The notes under the pieces: model-generated | What the model was told of the DNA's origin: nothing | The model's input: only the letters and a program-made list of their open reading frames with translations | Database searches by the model: none | Translations under genes and position numbers: made by a program | Shown here: piece after piece, positions 16,818-25,971 of the stretch | Numbering within the stretch: the first letter of the stretch is position 1 | Layout of the letters: the number at the start of each line of letters is the position of its first letter | From: Bradyrhizobium sp. 1(2017) | GTDB taxonomy: Bacteria; Pseudomonadota; Alphaproteobacteria; Rhizobiales; Xanthobacteraceae | Assembly: GCF_011602485.2 (NCBI RefSeq) | Contig: NZ_CP050022.2 | Span: 3,554,001-3,618,000, forward strand | Reading direction: 5' to 3' | Length of the DNA: 64,000 bases

Positions 16818-17735
16818 ATGGCAATCAGGTTCGACGGACGCGTCGCCATCGTCACCGGCGCGGGCAATGGTCTCGGCAAGGCGCACGCGCTGGGGCTGGC
16901 GAGCCGCGGTGCCAAGGTCGTCGTCAACGATTTCGGCGGAGCGCGCGACGGCACCGGCGGCTCGCTGTCGCCGGCGGAAGCCGTCGTCGAGGAGATCCGT
17001 AAAGCCGGCGGCACCGCGATGGCCGACGGCGCCGACGTCTCGAATTTCGAGCAGGTCACGGCCATGGTCGAGCGGGCCACCAAGGAATGGGGCAGCGTGG
17101 ACCTGATGTGCGCCAATGCCGGCATCCTGCGCGACAAATCGTTCGGCAAGATGGAAGCCGCCGATTTCCAGAAGGTGCTTGACGTGCATCTCGTCGGCTC
17201 CTTCTATTGCTGCAAGGCGGCCTGGGCCGGCATGCGCGACCGCAATTACGGCCGCATCGTGCTGACCACCTCGTCCTCCGGCCTCTACGGCAATTTCGGC
17301 CAGGCCAATTACGGCGCGGCAAAATCCGGCATGGTCGGCCTGATGAACGTGCTGGCCGAGGAGGGCCGCAAGAACAACATCCGCGTCAACATCATCTCGC
17401 CGACGGCGGCAACTCGCATGACCGAAGAGCTGCTGCCGCCGCAGGCTCTGCAACTGATGAAGCCGAACGCGATCACGCCGGCAGTCGAGTACATGCTCAG
17501 TGAGGACGCGCCGACCCGCACCATCATGGGCGCCGGCGCCGGCTCCTTCGCCGTGATCAAGATCGTTGAGAGCGAAGGCATCAACCTGCCGGAATCCGAC
17601 TGGACGCCGGACGCGGTGGCCGCGCATTTCGCCGAGATCAGCGACATGTCGAAGGCCAAGGCGCTGACCGGGGCGTTTGAGCAGACGCAGAAATATGTGG
17701 CCCAGGCCGCAGCGCGGGCGGGGATAAAACTCTGA
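16818..17735 (+). CDS. SDR-family 3-hydroxyacyl-CoA dehydrogenase (MFE-2-like domain)
   Basis: 305 residues from ATG 16818. The cofactor motif is VTGAGNGLGKAHAL; it is followed by VVNDFGGARDGTGGS, a segment characteristic of the dehydrogenase domain of peroxisomal multifunctional enzyme 2 (HSD17B4). The catalytic Ser and YxxxK are in TSSSGLYGNFGQANYGAAKSG (read as SSSG and YGAAK). The enzyme would oxidise (R)-3-hydroxyacyl-CoA with NAD, following the MaoC hydratase step. The start is fixed by homology and a purine-rich leader; a much longer frame to 16557 covers only the repeat element. Its TGA overlaps the probable CTG start of the next gene. Confidence 0.9.
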   Translation: MAIRFDGRVAIVTGAGNGLGKAHALGLASRGAKVVVNDFGGARDGTGGSLSPAEAVVEEIRKAGGTAMADGADVSNFEQVTAMVERATKEWGSVDLMCANAGILRDKSFGKMEAADFQKVLDVHLVGSFYCCKAAWAGMRDRNYGRIVLTTSSSGLYGNFGQANYGAAKSGMVGLMNVLAEEGRKNNIRVNIISPTAATRMTEELLPPQALQLMKPNAITPAVEYMLSEDAPTRTIMGAGAGSFAVIKIVESEGINLPESDWTPDAVAAHFAEISDMSKAKALTGAFEQTQKYVAQAAARAGIKL

Positions 17736-18955
17736 CATCCATCGCCGTCATCGGTGCCGGTCCCGCCGGGCTGATGGCGGCGGAGGTGCTGGCGCGAGGC
17801 GGCGCCCGCGTCACCGTCTACGACGCGATGCCCTCCGCCGGCCGCAAGTTCCTGATGGCGGGGCGCGGCGGGCTCAATCTCACCCACAGCGAACCGCTCG
17901 CGCAGTTCATGGCGCGCTATCGCGAGGCGGCGCCGAACTTGAAGGCCGCCATCGACGCGTTTTCGCCGGATGCGCTGCGTGCCTGGAGCGAGGCGCTGGG
18001 CGAGCCGACCTTCGTCGGCACCAGCGGCCGGGTGTTTCCGAAGGCGTTCAAGGCCTCACCCTTGCTGCGTGCGTGGCTGCGGCGGCTCGATGCTGTCGGT
18101 GTGCGCTTCGCCTTTCGCCATCGCTGGACCGGCTGGGACGCGGAGGGGCGGCTTCAATTTCAAACGCCCGATGGCGCGCTTGCCATCGTCGCCGCCCGCG
18201 CGACGGTGCTGGCGCTCGGTGGCGCAAGCTGGCCGCGGCTGGGCTCGGACGGCGGTTGGGTCGATACTTTCGCCGCGAGAGGCATTGCTGTCTCAGAATT
18301 GCGGCCTGCGAATTCCGGTTTCACGGTCGCATGGTCCGATGTGTTCCGCGATCGCTTCGAGGGCCAACCGCTCAAGGGCGTAGCTCTGACGGTCGGGGCG
18401 CACACGGTGCGGGGCGAAGCGATGATCACACGCAACGGCATCGAGGGCGGCGCGATCTATGCGCTGTCGGCCGAGCTGCGTGAAGCGGTGCTTGATCTCG
18501 GGCAGGCCACATTGAGGATCGCATTGCGGCCTGATCTCGACACGGCCGCACTCATCACGCGCCTGTCGGGCACGCGCGGGAAGCAGTCGCTCGCGAATTT
18601 CTTGCGCAAGGCGGCGCAGCTATCGCCGGTCGGCATCGGCCTGATGCAGGAGGTCGCCATCGCCTCCGGCCGGCCGCTGGCGTCCTTCTCGCCGGCCGAG
18701 CTTGCGCATCTGATCAACGCCGTTCCGGTTCAGCTCACCGGCGTCGCCTCAATCGGGCGCGCGATCTCGACGGCGGGTGGGATCGCCCTCGACGAGCTCG
18801 ACGAGCGCTTCATGCTGCGCAAGCTGCCCGGCATATTCGCCGCCGGCGAAATGCTGGACTGGGAAGCGCCCACCGGCGGCTATCTGCTGCAGGCCTCGTT
18901 TGCGACGGGGGCGGCGGCGGGCAGGGGCGTGTTGCAGTGGTTGGAGAAGTCGTAG
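17732..18955 (+). CDS. HI0933/TIGR03862-type flavoprotein with apparent CTG start
   Basis: NAD(P)/FAD-dependent oxidoreductase of the HI0933 (BaiN-like) family. The dinucleotide motif IAVIGAGPAGLMAAEVLARG lies upstream of the first in-frame ATG (17774), and no ATG, GTG or TTG precedes it in frame before an upstream region belonging to the SDR gene. CTG 17732 gives a natural start (TSIAVIGAGPAG), overlaps the SDR stop as CTGA, and yields 407 residues. Other family marks are AGRGGLNLTHSE and the C-terminal GGYLLQASFATG. Biochemical role unknown. The TAG stop is the TAG of the terminal GTAGGG of a repeat element. Confidence 0.85.
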   Translation: MTSIAVIGAGPAGLMAAEVLARGGARVTVYDAMPSAGRKFLMAGRGGLNLTHSEPLAQFMARYREAAPNLKAAIDAFSPDALRAWSEALGEPTFVGTSGRVFPKAFKASPLLRAWLRRLDAVGVRFAFRHRWTGWDAEGRLQFQTPDGALAIVAARATVLALGGASWPRLGSDGGWVDTFAARGIAVSELRPANSGFTVAWSDVFRDRFEGQPLKGVALTVGAHTVRGEAMITRNGIEGGAIYALSAELREAVLDLGQATLRIALRPDLDTAALITRLSGTRGKQSLANFLRKAAQLSPVGIGLMQEVAIASGRPLASFSPAELAHLINAVPVQLTGVASIGRAISTAGGIALDELDERFMLRKLPGIFAAGEMLDWEAPTGGYLLQASFATGAAAGRGVLQWLEKS

Positions 18956-19042
18956 GGGGGCAAAGGTGCGAAGCGCCGTGCCCACCATCTTTCCGCAATT
19001 GCGACGAGAAGTGGTGGGCACGCTTCGCTTTGCCCACCCTAC
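18952..19042. repeat. GTAGGGTGGGCAAAG repeat element, copy 2
   Basis: A 91-base copy of the element at 8500-8591, with ends GTAGGGGGGCAAAG and CTTTGCCCACCCTAC and the same internal GTGCCCACCAT / GTGGTGGGCAC pair. Its first bases contain the TAG stop of the upstream flavoprotein gene. It separates that gene from the convergent DSD1-family gene. Confidence 0.75.
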
Positions 19043-19054
19043 GGCAGTGCACAC

Positions 19055-20134
19055 TCAGCGCAGCTTGCCCCGCGCCGCGACCGGCAGCGTGCCGATGATC
19101 TCCTCGCCGCGCACCATCACCACCTCGTCCATCATGTTGACGACGACGCAGACATGGTTCGGCACGATGCGGACGACGTCGCCGACATTGGGGCGCGTGT
19201 TGCTGCGGGAGAGGTCGAGGAAGCCGTGCTCTTCCGCGAAACGCGCGATCTTGGCTTCGGGATGCTCGAGGATCAGGCCGTGGCCGTCGAGCCCGCCGGT
19301 GTCCGTCGTCAACGTCTTCGAGCCGGCGTCGAGGATGCCGCGCTCGGGCGCGGCGCGGCTCACCACCGTCGAATAGATGTGCAGCGCGCAGTCGTCCCAA
19401 CCGGCGACGCCGGCCGCGACCTGCATGCGGTCGTTGTAGATGTAGGTGCCGAAGCGATGCTCGGTGCCGCCCTTGAGCTTCCCGAGATTCTTCAGGTTCG
19501 GCGTGCCGCCGGTCGAGACGATCTTTGCATCCAGCCCGTGCGCGCGCACGCCGGCCAGTGCTTCGTCATAAAACTTCTGCGCGTCGGCCCAGCCGGTTTC
19601 GGTCGGGTACATCATGAAACCCGCGAATTGCAGTCCCTTCGATGCGGCGATCTCGCGGGCCAGCGCAATCGCCTCGGCCGGCGTCTCGACACCGGCGCGC
19701 TTGCGCCCAGTGTCGCATTCGACCACGACCGAAAGCGGACGGCCCGATGCGGCGGCGGACTTGGGCAGACCTGCAATGACGGTCGAATTGTCCGCGGCGA
19801 CCGTCATGTTGGCCTTCGCCTGCAACGCGCCGAGGCGCGCCATCTTCTCTTCGCCGAGCAGATTGTAGCTGATCAGGATGTCGTCGATGCCGGCATTGGC
19901 CATGATCTCGGCTTCACCGAGCTTCTGGCAGGTGATGCCTTTCGCCCCCGCCGCGACCTGCATCTTCGCGATGGTCGGGTTCTTGTGGGTCTTGATGTGG
20001 GGGCGGCTGGCGACGCCGGCGTCGTCGCAGGCCTTCTGGATCCGCGCGATGTTGCGCTCAACCCTGTCCATGTCGATGACGGCGCAGGGCGTGCCGTATT
20101 CGCGGGCAATCTTGGCGGCGAGGGGAGTTGTCAT
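19055..20134 (-). CDS. DSD1 / D-threonine aldolase family PLP enzyme
   Basis: 359 residues with an alanine-racemase-like N-terminal barrel. The PLP lysine is in RPHIKTHKNP (about residue 49), and VECDTGRKRAGV and VSTGGTPNL are phosphate-binding segments. The C-terminal metal site reads NHVCVVVN: a His-x-Cys pair, as in Zn-dependent eukaryotic-type D-serine dehydratase, whereas D-threonine aldolases carry His-x-Asp. This favours D-serine dehydratase-like chemistry (D-serine to pyruvate and ammonia) over aldolase activity, by inference. The next gene on the same strand, the ABC-F ATPase, ends 3 bases upstream of it, so the two may be cotranscribed. Confidence 0.88.
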   Translation of the reverse strand: MTTPLAAKIAREYGTPCAVIDMDRVERNIARIQKACDDAGVASRPHIKTHKNPTIAKMQVAAGAKGITCQKLGEAEIMANAGIDDILISYNLLGEEKMARLGALQAKANMTVAADNSTVIAGLPKSAAASGRPLSVVVECDTGRKRAGVETPAEAIALAREIAASKGLQFAGFMMYPTETGWADAQKFYDEALAGVRAHGLDAKIVSTGGTPNLKNLGKLKGGTEHRFGTYIYNDRMQVAAGVAGWDDCALHIYSTVVSRAAPERGILDAGSKTLTTDTGGLDGHGLILEHPEAKIARFAEEHGFLDLSRSNTRPNVGDVVRIVPNHVCVVVNMMDEVVMVRGEEIIGTLPVAARGKLR

Positions 20135-20137
20135 GGG

Positions 20138-21949
20138 TTAAGCCTGCTCTATTTCTTCGCGAAGCATTTCAAGTTCGAGCCATCGCTCTTCGGACGCCGA
20201 CAGCTCTTCATGCGCCTTGGCGATGGCGGCTGACGTGTCGTCGAATTTCTTGCGATCCTTGGTATAGAGGTTGGGATCATCAAGCACGCGTTGCAGCTTT
20301 GCAATGTCGGCCTGCAAGCCTTCCATCTTCTTCGGCAGCGTTTCCAGCGCGTGCTTTTCGTTGAAACTCAGTTTGCGCTTCGGCGCGGACGCGGACGCCG
20401 CGGCTCGTTCCTCTTTCTTCTCCGCAACAGGTTGTGCCTTCGCCGTCTCGCGTGTCAGGTCGGCGCCGCGCTGTGCCAGCATGTCGCTATAGCCGCCGGC
20501 ATACTCGATCCATTTGCCGTTGCCCTCAGGTGCGATCACGGAGGTGACGACGCGGTCGAGGAAGTCGCGGTCGTGGCTGATCAGGATGACCGTGCCCTCG
20601 TAGTCGCCGAGCATCTCCTCGAGCACGTCGAGGGTTTCGAGATCGAGGTCGTTGGTCGGCTCGTCCAGCACCAGAAGGTTCGAGGGTTTCGCCAGCGCAC
20701 GTGCCAGCATCAGCCGGCCACGCTCACCGCCCGACAGCACTTCCACCGGCGTGCCGCGCTGCTCCTGCGCAAACAGGAAGTCCTTCATGTAGCCGACGAC
20801 ATGCTTCGGCTTGCCGCCGACCATGATCTGGTCGCCACGGCCGCCGGTCAGGGCTTCGGCCAGCGTCGATTTGGGATCGAGGCTTTCACGGTGCTGGTCG
20901 AGGGTCGCGATCTCCAGATTGGCCCCGAGCCGGACGGTACCGGAGTCGGGCTGCGCGCCGCCCGTGAGCAGATTGACCAGCGTGGTCTTGCCGGCGCCAT
21001 TGGGACCGATGATGCCGAGCCGGTCGCCGCGCTGGATCCGGGTCGAGAAAGTCTCGACGATCCTGCGCTCGCCATAGGCTTTCGTGAGGCCTTTTGCCTC
21101 GATCACCAGCTTGCCGGATTGCTCGGCTTCGGCGGCCGCGAGACTGGCGCTGCCGGCGGTGCCACGATAATTGCGGCGCTGGTCGCGCAGCGCATGCAGA
21201 TTGGCGAGCCGCTTGACGTTGCGCTTGCGGCGGCCGGACACGCCGTGGCGCAACCAGTGCTCCTCATCGACGATCTTGCGGTCAAGCTTGTGCTGGTCGC
21301 GCTCTTCCTCGGCCAGCACTTCGTCGCGCCAGCTCTCGAACGAGGCAAAGCCGCGGTCGATCTGCTTGATCCGGCCGCGATCGAGCCATGCGGTCGAACG
21401 CGACAGATTGGTGAGGAAGCGGCGGTCGTGGCTGATCAGCACGAGCGCGCTGCGGCGGCTGTCGAGCTCCTTTTCGAGCCACTCGATGGTGGAGAGATCG
21501 AGATGGTTAGTCGGCTCGTCCAGCAGCAATATGTCAGGCGAGGGCGCCAGCACGCGGGCGAGCGCGGCACGACGGGCCTCGCCGCCGGACACGTTGGCCG
21601 GATTCTCGTTGCCGGTGAGGCCGAGCTGTTCCACCAGGTAGCGCGCCTGGTACGGATCGTCGCCGGGCGCGAGCCCCGCCTCGACATAGGCGAGCGTCGT
21701 CTTGTGATCGCCGAAATCCGGCTCCTGCGGCAGGTAGCGAACGGTGGCGCCGGGCTGCACGAAGCGTGTGCCGCCGTCGGGCTCGACGAGGCCGGCCGCA
21801 ATCTTCAGCAGCGTCGATTTGCCCGAGCCGTTGCGGCCGATCAGGCAGACCCGCTCGGAGGGTGCGACGTTGAGCTCGACGCCCGACAGCAGCGGCGTGC
21901 CGCCAAAGGTCAGCCTGATGTCTTTCAGTTGGATCAGCGGCGGCGCCAT
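20138..21949 (-). CDS. ABC-F family ATP-binding protein (Uup/Ettin type)
   Basis: 603 residues with two ABC domains and no membrane segment. Domain 1 has Walker A GRNGSGKST, signature VSGGEARRAAL and Walker B ILLLDEPTNHLDL; domain 2 has GPNGAGKTT, LSGGERGRL and LLVLDEPTNDLDL. A linker rich in charged residues connects them, and the C-terminus after residue 500 is a lysine-rich coiled coil (KRKLSFNEKHALE and onward), as in Uup, which binds DNA or ribosomes. ABC-F proteins act on the ribosome E site; a Uup-like role in ribosome function or transposon excision is the best guess. DSD1 gene lies immediately downstream. Confidence 0.92.
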   Translation of the reverse strand: MAPPLIQLKDIRLTFGGTPLLSGVELNVAPSERVCLIGRNGSGKSTLLKIAAGLVEPDGGTRFVQPGATVRYLPQEPDFGDHKTTLAYVEAGLAPGDDPYQARYLVEQLGLTGNENPANVSGGEARRAALARVLAPSPDILLLDEPTNHLDLSTIEWLEKELDSRRSALVLISHDRRFLTNLSRSTAWLDRGRIKQIDRGFASFESWRDEVLAEEERDQHKLDRKIVDEEHWLRHGVSGRRKRNVKRLANLHALRDQRRNYRGTAGSASLAAAEAEQSGKLVIEAKGLTKAYGERRIVETFSTRIQRGDRLGIIGPNGAGKTTLVNLLTGGAQPDSGTVRLGANLEIATLDQHRESLDPKSTLAEALTGGRGDQIMVGGKPKHVVGYMKDFLFAQEQRGTPVEVLSGGERGRLMLARALAKPSNLLVLDEPTNDLDLETLDVLEEMLGDYEGTVILISHDRDFLDRVVTSVIAPEGNGKWIEYAGGYSDMLAQRGADLTRETAKAQPVAEKKEERAAASASAPKRKLSFNEKHALETLPKKMEGLQADIAKLQRVLDDPNLYTKDRKKFDDTSAAIAKAHEELSASEERWLELEMLREEIEQA

Positions 21950-21951
21950 GC

Positions 21952-22443
21952 TCAGCCTTGACTTGTTGCGGCCTGGTCGGCACGGCGGCGCTGGATCCGG
22001 CGCAGCGTCTGGTCGAGCGCCGACAGGAAAGCGGAGCGGTCGCGTGGCGCGAATGAGCGCGGGCCGCCGGTGACTTCGCCGGCCGAGCGCAGATCCGTCA
22101 TCAGGTTGCGCACCGCCAGCGTCATCCCGATCGATTCTTCCGTGAACGGCTTCCCGTTCGGCGCGATCACGTCCGCGCCGGCCTTGACGCAGCGGCTCGC
22201 CAGCGGAATGTCCGATGTCACGACGACGTCACCTGGCTTGGCGCGCTCGGCGATCCAGTCGTCGGCAGCGTCCATGCCGGCTCCGGCCGCGATGCGCTCG
22301 ATCAGCGGATCGTGGGGCACGCGAATGAAATTGCCGGCAACGACGCTCACGGGCACGCCGTGCCGGAGCGCGACGCGGTAGATCTCGTCCTTCACCGGGC
22401 AGGCGTCGGCATCGACATAGATGCGGGTCGGGGTGTCATTCAT
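21952..22443 (-). CDS. YaiI/YqxD-family (DUF188) protein
   Basis: 163 residues from the ATG at 22443. The N-terminus [20 protein letters not shown], followed by [19 protein letters not shown] and the [10 protein letters not shown] segment, identifies the UPF0178/DUF188 family, which has a PIN-like acidic fold with conserved Asp residues (D11, D13 and the TSD Asp). The function is not established; a nuclease or phosphatase role has been proposed from the fold. It stops 2 bases before the start of the ABC-F gene, so the two are probably one transcript. The reading extended to 22638 has no family support. Confidence 0.88.
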   Translation of the reverse strand: MNDTPTRIYVDADACPVKDEIYRVALRHGVPVSVVAGNFIRVPHDPLIERIAAGAGMDAADDWIAERAKPGDVVVTSDIPLASRCVKAGADVIAPNGKPFTEESIGMTLAVRNLMTDLRSAGEVTGGPRSFAPRDRSAFLSALDQTLRRIQRRRADQAATSQG

Positions 22444-22550
22444 TCGCCGCGTGGTACCCCATCCGGGCCGCAAAGGCGAGGGGATTGACCGATGTTCCCG
22501 GGGCCCTACGATCGGCCTCGAACCAACAAGAATTCCAGGGAACGCCCGCC

Positions 22551-23351
22551 ATGCCGAACCGGCTCGAAACCTACCGCGTCGCGGCCTACAACACCGCCAA
22601 GCAATCCGAGAACAAGATGCATGACGACACGGTGGCACGCCGCTTCGGCTTTTCCGGCGGACTGGTCCCGGGCGTCGACGTCTTCGCCTACATGATGCAC
22701 GTGCCGATTGCCCGCTGGGGCCGCGATTTCCTCAGCCGCGGGCTGGTCGAGGCCCGCTTCATCAAGCCGGTCTATGATGGCGAGACCGCCGATGTCGACG
22801 CGACGGAGCACAATGAGCTGCTCACGATCGAGGTGTTCAGCCGCGCCGAGCTGTGCGCCACGGGCACGGCCGCGCTGCCGGCAGCGGCGCCCGCAGTGTC
22901 GTTGAGCGACTATGTGGCGGTGCCCGTCGCGGCCGAGCGCAAGCCCGTCAGCCCTGCAACGTTCGAGACCGGCAAGTGGCTCGGGACGACGCCGCGCCGT
23001 TGGGCGGGACAGGATGCGGCCGATTACCTCACGGATGTCAGGGAGGCCGATCCGATCTTTGCGCGCGAAGGTCTCGGCCATCCCGGCCTGATCCAGCGTG
23101 TCATGAACCGCGTCCTCGTCGACAACACCATCCTGGGCCCGTGGATCCATGTCGGCAGCCGCATGCAACTGCTGTCGGCCGCGCGCGCCGGGGACGAGAT
23201 CACCGCGCGGGCGAAAGTCACCGCGAACTACGAGAAGAAAGGCCACCGCTTCGTCGAGCTCGACGCGCTCGTCGTCGCCAACGGCACGACGCCGCTGGCG
23301 CATTGCCAGCACACCGCGATCTACCAGCCGCGCGAGCAGGCGGCGGCTTGA
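22551..23351 (+). CDS. MaoC-like hotdog-fold protein
   Basis: 266 residues from the ATG at 22551, preceded by CAGGGA. The N-terminal half contains [25 protein letters not shown], quoted in part as [17 protein letters not shown], a MaoC-dehydratase-type hotdog segment, and the C-terminal half has a second hotdog-like region ([21 protein letters not shown]). Rhizobial homologues are annotated as hypothetical or acyl dehydratase. It could hydrate an enoyl-CoA or bind acyl-CoA, but key catalytic residues are not clear-cut. It is divergent from the DUF188 gene and convergent with the CoxL-like gene; a strong hairpin separates the latter. Confidence 0.7.
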   Translation: MPNRLETYRVAAYNTAKQSENKMHDDTVARRFGFSGGLVPGVDVFAYMMHVPIARWGRDFLSRGLVEARFIKPVYDGETADVDATEHNELLTIEVFSRAELCATGTAALPAAAPAVSLSDYVAVPVAAERKPVSPATFETGKWLGTTPRRWAGQDAADYLTDVREADPIFAREGLGHPGLIQRVMNRVLVDNTILGPWIHVGSRMQLLSAARAGDEITARAKVTANYEKKGHRFVELDALVVANGTTPLAHCQHTAIYQPREQAAA

Positions 23352-23352
23352 C

Positions 23353-23384
23353 TTCACCTCTCCCCGCGAGCGGGGAGAGGTGAA
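23353..23384. terminator. Perfect 15-base-pair hairpin between convergent genes
   Basis: TTCACCTCTCCCCGC-GA-GCGGGGAGAGGTGAA is perfectly self-complementary. It lies just after the MaoC-like stop (plus) and just after the CoxL-like stop (minus), so it can terminate both transcripts. Its sequence resembles the end of the CCCTCTCCCC repeat element at 16656. Confidence 0.65.
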
Positions 23385-23390
23385 CAACAA

Positions 23391-25763
23391 CTACGCCGCC
23401 TTTGTCTTCGCGTCCTGGATCGCGCGCCACACCCGCTCCGAGGTCAGCGGCATGTCGATGTGCTTGATGCCATGGTCGGAGAGCGCGTCGAGCACCGCGT
23501 TCACCACCGTCGACAGGCTGCCGGCGCAGCCGGCTTCGCCGCAGCCCTTGCTGCCGAGCGGATTGGTGGTGGCCGGCACGGGGTGATCGCCGACCGTCAT
23601 GTTCGGCACGTCCCCGGCGCGGGGCAGGGCGTAGTCCATCAGCGAGCCCGTGATCGGCTGGCCGCTGTCGTCGTAGCGGATATGCTCCATCAGCGCCTGG
23701 CCGATGCCCTGGACGACGCCGCCATGGAGCTGGCCTTCGACCAGCAGCGGGTTGATCACCGTGCCGAAATCGTTGACCGCGCTGTAGCGCACGATCTGCA
23801 CCACGCCGGTCTCCGGATCGATCTCGACCTCGGCGACGTGGCAGCCGTTCGGGAACGCCGAGGCGACCGGTTCGCTGGTGTGGTCGACGTCGAGCGAGTC
23901 GGGCACGCCCTCCGGCACCTTGCCGTCATGCAGCTTCCTGGCGAGCTCCATGATGTCGATGCTGCGATCGGTGCCGGCGATCGTGAAGCTGCCGCCTTCG
24001 AATTCGATGTCGGCCTCGGACGCCTCGAGCATGTGCGCCGCGGCGCGCTTGCCCTTTTCGATGACGAGCTTGGCTGCCCCTACGATGGCCTGGCCGCTCG
24101 CGGTGATCGAGCGCGAGCCGCCGGTGCCGTTGCCGGTGTGCACGATGTCGCTGTCGCCCTGCACGAGCTTCACGCTCTCGAAGGGAACGCCGAGTTGCTC
24201 GCACAGCACCTGCGCGAACGGCGTCGCATGGCCCTGGCCGTAATCGAGCGTGCCGGTGATCAGCTGCACGGAGCCATCGGCATCGAACACGATCTTGCCG
24301 AGCTCGGGGCTCGGCGGCGCGGTGACCTCGAGATAGGAGCCGACTGCGATGCCGCGCAGCTTGCCGGCCTTCTTGCTCTCCTTCTTGCGCTTGGCGAAGT
24401 TCTCGTGGTCGGAGATTTCCAGCGCCTTGTTGAACACGGCCTGGAAGTCGCCGCTGTCATAGGTGACGCCGGAGGAGGCCGCAAACGGGATCTGGTTCGG
24501 CTTGATGAAATTGCGCTTGCGCAGGATGAGCCGGTTGATGCCCATCTCGTCGGCGGCGCGGTCGATCAGCCGCTCCATGTAGTAGTTGGCCTCGGGCCGG
24601 CCGGCACCGCGATAGGCGCCCATCAGCGTGGTGTTGGTCAGCACCACCTTGATGTCGACGCCCATTAGCGGCGTGCGATAGACGCTGGCGAAATTCTTGC
24701 CGGTGTTGAGCGAGAGCGGACCGGGCGCAACGCCGGTGATGTAGGCGCCGAGATTGCCGTAGCCTTCGAGCTTGGCGGCGAGGAAATGCCCCTCGGCATC
24801 GAGCGCCAGCTCGGCGTGGATCTTCTGCGCACGGCCGTGGCTGTCGGAGAGGAAGCTGGTGGAGCGCTCGTCGAGCCACTTCACGGGACGGCCCAGCGCT
24901 TTCGCCGCATACAGGATGCACATGTATTCGGGATAGTTGATGTTCTTCATGCCGAAGGAGCCGCCGACATTGGCGGTGAGGATGCGCACCTTCTCGTTCG
25001 GCACCTTCAGGTTCTTGGCGAGATTGGCGCGGTTGCCGGCCACGCCTTGCGTCGGGACCTGAAGCGTGTAGCGCTCGGCCGTCTTGTCGTAGGAGGCAAG
25101 GCCGACGCGCGGCTCCATCGAGACCACGGCGACGCGGGTGTTCTCGATGTCGATCTTGGTGACATGGGCGGCGCTGGCAAACGCGGCATTCACCTTGTCC
25201 ATGTCGCCGTAATGGTAGTCGAGCGCGACGTTATCGGGGATGTGGTCGTAGAGCTGCGGTGCGCCGGGCTTGGCGGCTTCCTCGGGGTCGGTCACCGCCG
25301 GCAGCTGCTCGACGTCGAGCTCGACCGCCTCGGCCGCATCGCGCGCCTGCGCCAGTGTCTCGGCCACCACGAAGGCGACGGGATCGCCGACGAAGCGTAC
25401 CTTGTCGGTCGCCAGCGGCTGACGGTTGGTCTGGAGCAGGGGCGAGCCGTCGCGGCTCTTCAGCGGCAGGCCGCAGGTGAAGGGCCCATAGCCGGCGGCA
25501 TCGAGGTCCTTGCCGGTCCACACGCCCAGCACACCCGGCATCGCCTTGGCGGCATCGATGCCGATGCCGCGGATGACGCCATGGGCGTGGGTGGAACGGA
25601 CGACCACGGCGTAGGCCTGGCCGGGCAGGTTGAAATCGTCGGTATAGCGGCCCTTGCCGCGCACCAGCGTGTCGTCCTCCTTGCGGCGGACGGGTTGCCC
25701 GACACCATACTTTTGCAGTGCAATAGCGTTTTCGAGCGCGGACGATTTGGTGTGTTCTTGCAT
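23391..25763 (-). CDS. Xanthine dehydrogenase-family molybdopterin-binding subunit (form-II CoxL-like)
   Basis: 790 residues from the ATG at 25763, with TCAGGT upstream (25787 is a weaker alternative start). The protein has the hammerhead domain (VGQPVRRKEDDTLVRGKGRY) and molybdopterin domains with GGSFGMKN, the loop AYRGAGRPEANY, GQGHATPFAQ, GTGGSRSITASG and the active-site Glu in GCGEAGC. The AYRGAGR loop marks form-II CoxL-like proteins, not genuine aerobic CO dehydrogenase, which has AYRCSFR. The enzyme should hydroxylate or oxidise an organic substrate that is not defined. The usual FAD (CoxM) and 2Fe-2S (CoxS) subunits are not adjacent on either side. Confidence 0.92.
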   Translation of the reverse strand: MQEHTKSSALENAIALQKYGVGQPVRRKEDDTLVRGKGRYTDDFNLPGQAYAVVVRSTHAHGVIRGIGIDAAKAMPGVLGVWTGKDLDAAGYGPFTCGLPLKSRDGSPLLQTNRQPLATDKVRFVGDPVAFVVAETLAQARDAAEAVELDVEQLPAVTDPEEAAKPGAPQLYDHIPDNVALDYHYGDMDKVNAAFASAAHVTKIDIENTRVAVVSMEPRVGLASYDKTAERYTLQVPTQGVAGNRANLAKNLKVPNEKVRILTANVGGSFGMKNINYPEYMCILYAAKALGRPVKWLDERSTSFLSDSHGRAQKIHAELALDAEGHFLAAKLEGYGNLGAYITGVAPGPLSLNTGKNFASVYRTPLMGVDIKVVLTNTTLMGAYRGAGRPEANYYMERLIDRAADEMGINRLILRKRNFIKPNQIPFAASSGVTYDSGDFQAVFNKALEISDHENFAKRKKESKKAGKLRGIAVGSYLEVTAPPSPELGKIVFDADGSVQLITGTLDYGQGHATPFAQVLCEQLGVPFESVKLVQGDSDIVHTGNGTGGSRSITASGQAIVGAAKLVIEKGKRAAAHMLEASEADIEFEGGSFTIAGTDRSIDIMELARKLHDGKVPEGVPDSLDVDHTSEPVASAFPNGCHVAEVEIDPETGVVQIVRYSAVNDFGTVINPLLVEGQLHGGVVQGIGQALMEHIRYDDSGQPITGSLMDYALPRAGDVPNMTVGDHPVPATTNPLGSKGCGEAGCAGSLSTVVNAVLDALSDHGIKHIDMPLTSERVWRAIQDAKTKAA

Positions 25764-25971
25764 GGAATTGACCTGAAAAGCCGGCATTTGCGCATTTTTG
25801 CGGCAGCGGGGGACCGGACTTCCTCAGATAACCCACCACCCCGTTCACGACAACGCACGAATGGGCATGGTCCTATGTGATGCGTTGTTGCGCAGGCCTG
25901 AAGCGCTGCTAATGTTTCAGGCGAAAAAGCAATTCCAGACCGGCCCGTCGGGCCGCGGAAAGACAGTTTGT

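Noticed and set aside
23391..25763. Genuine aerobic carbon monoxide dehydrogenase
   Set aside because: The active-site loop is AYRGAGR, not AYRCSFR, and coxM/coxS genes are absent.
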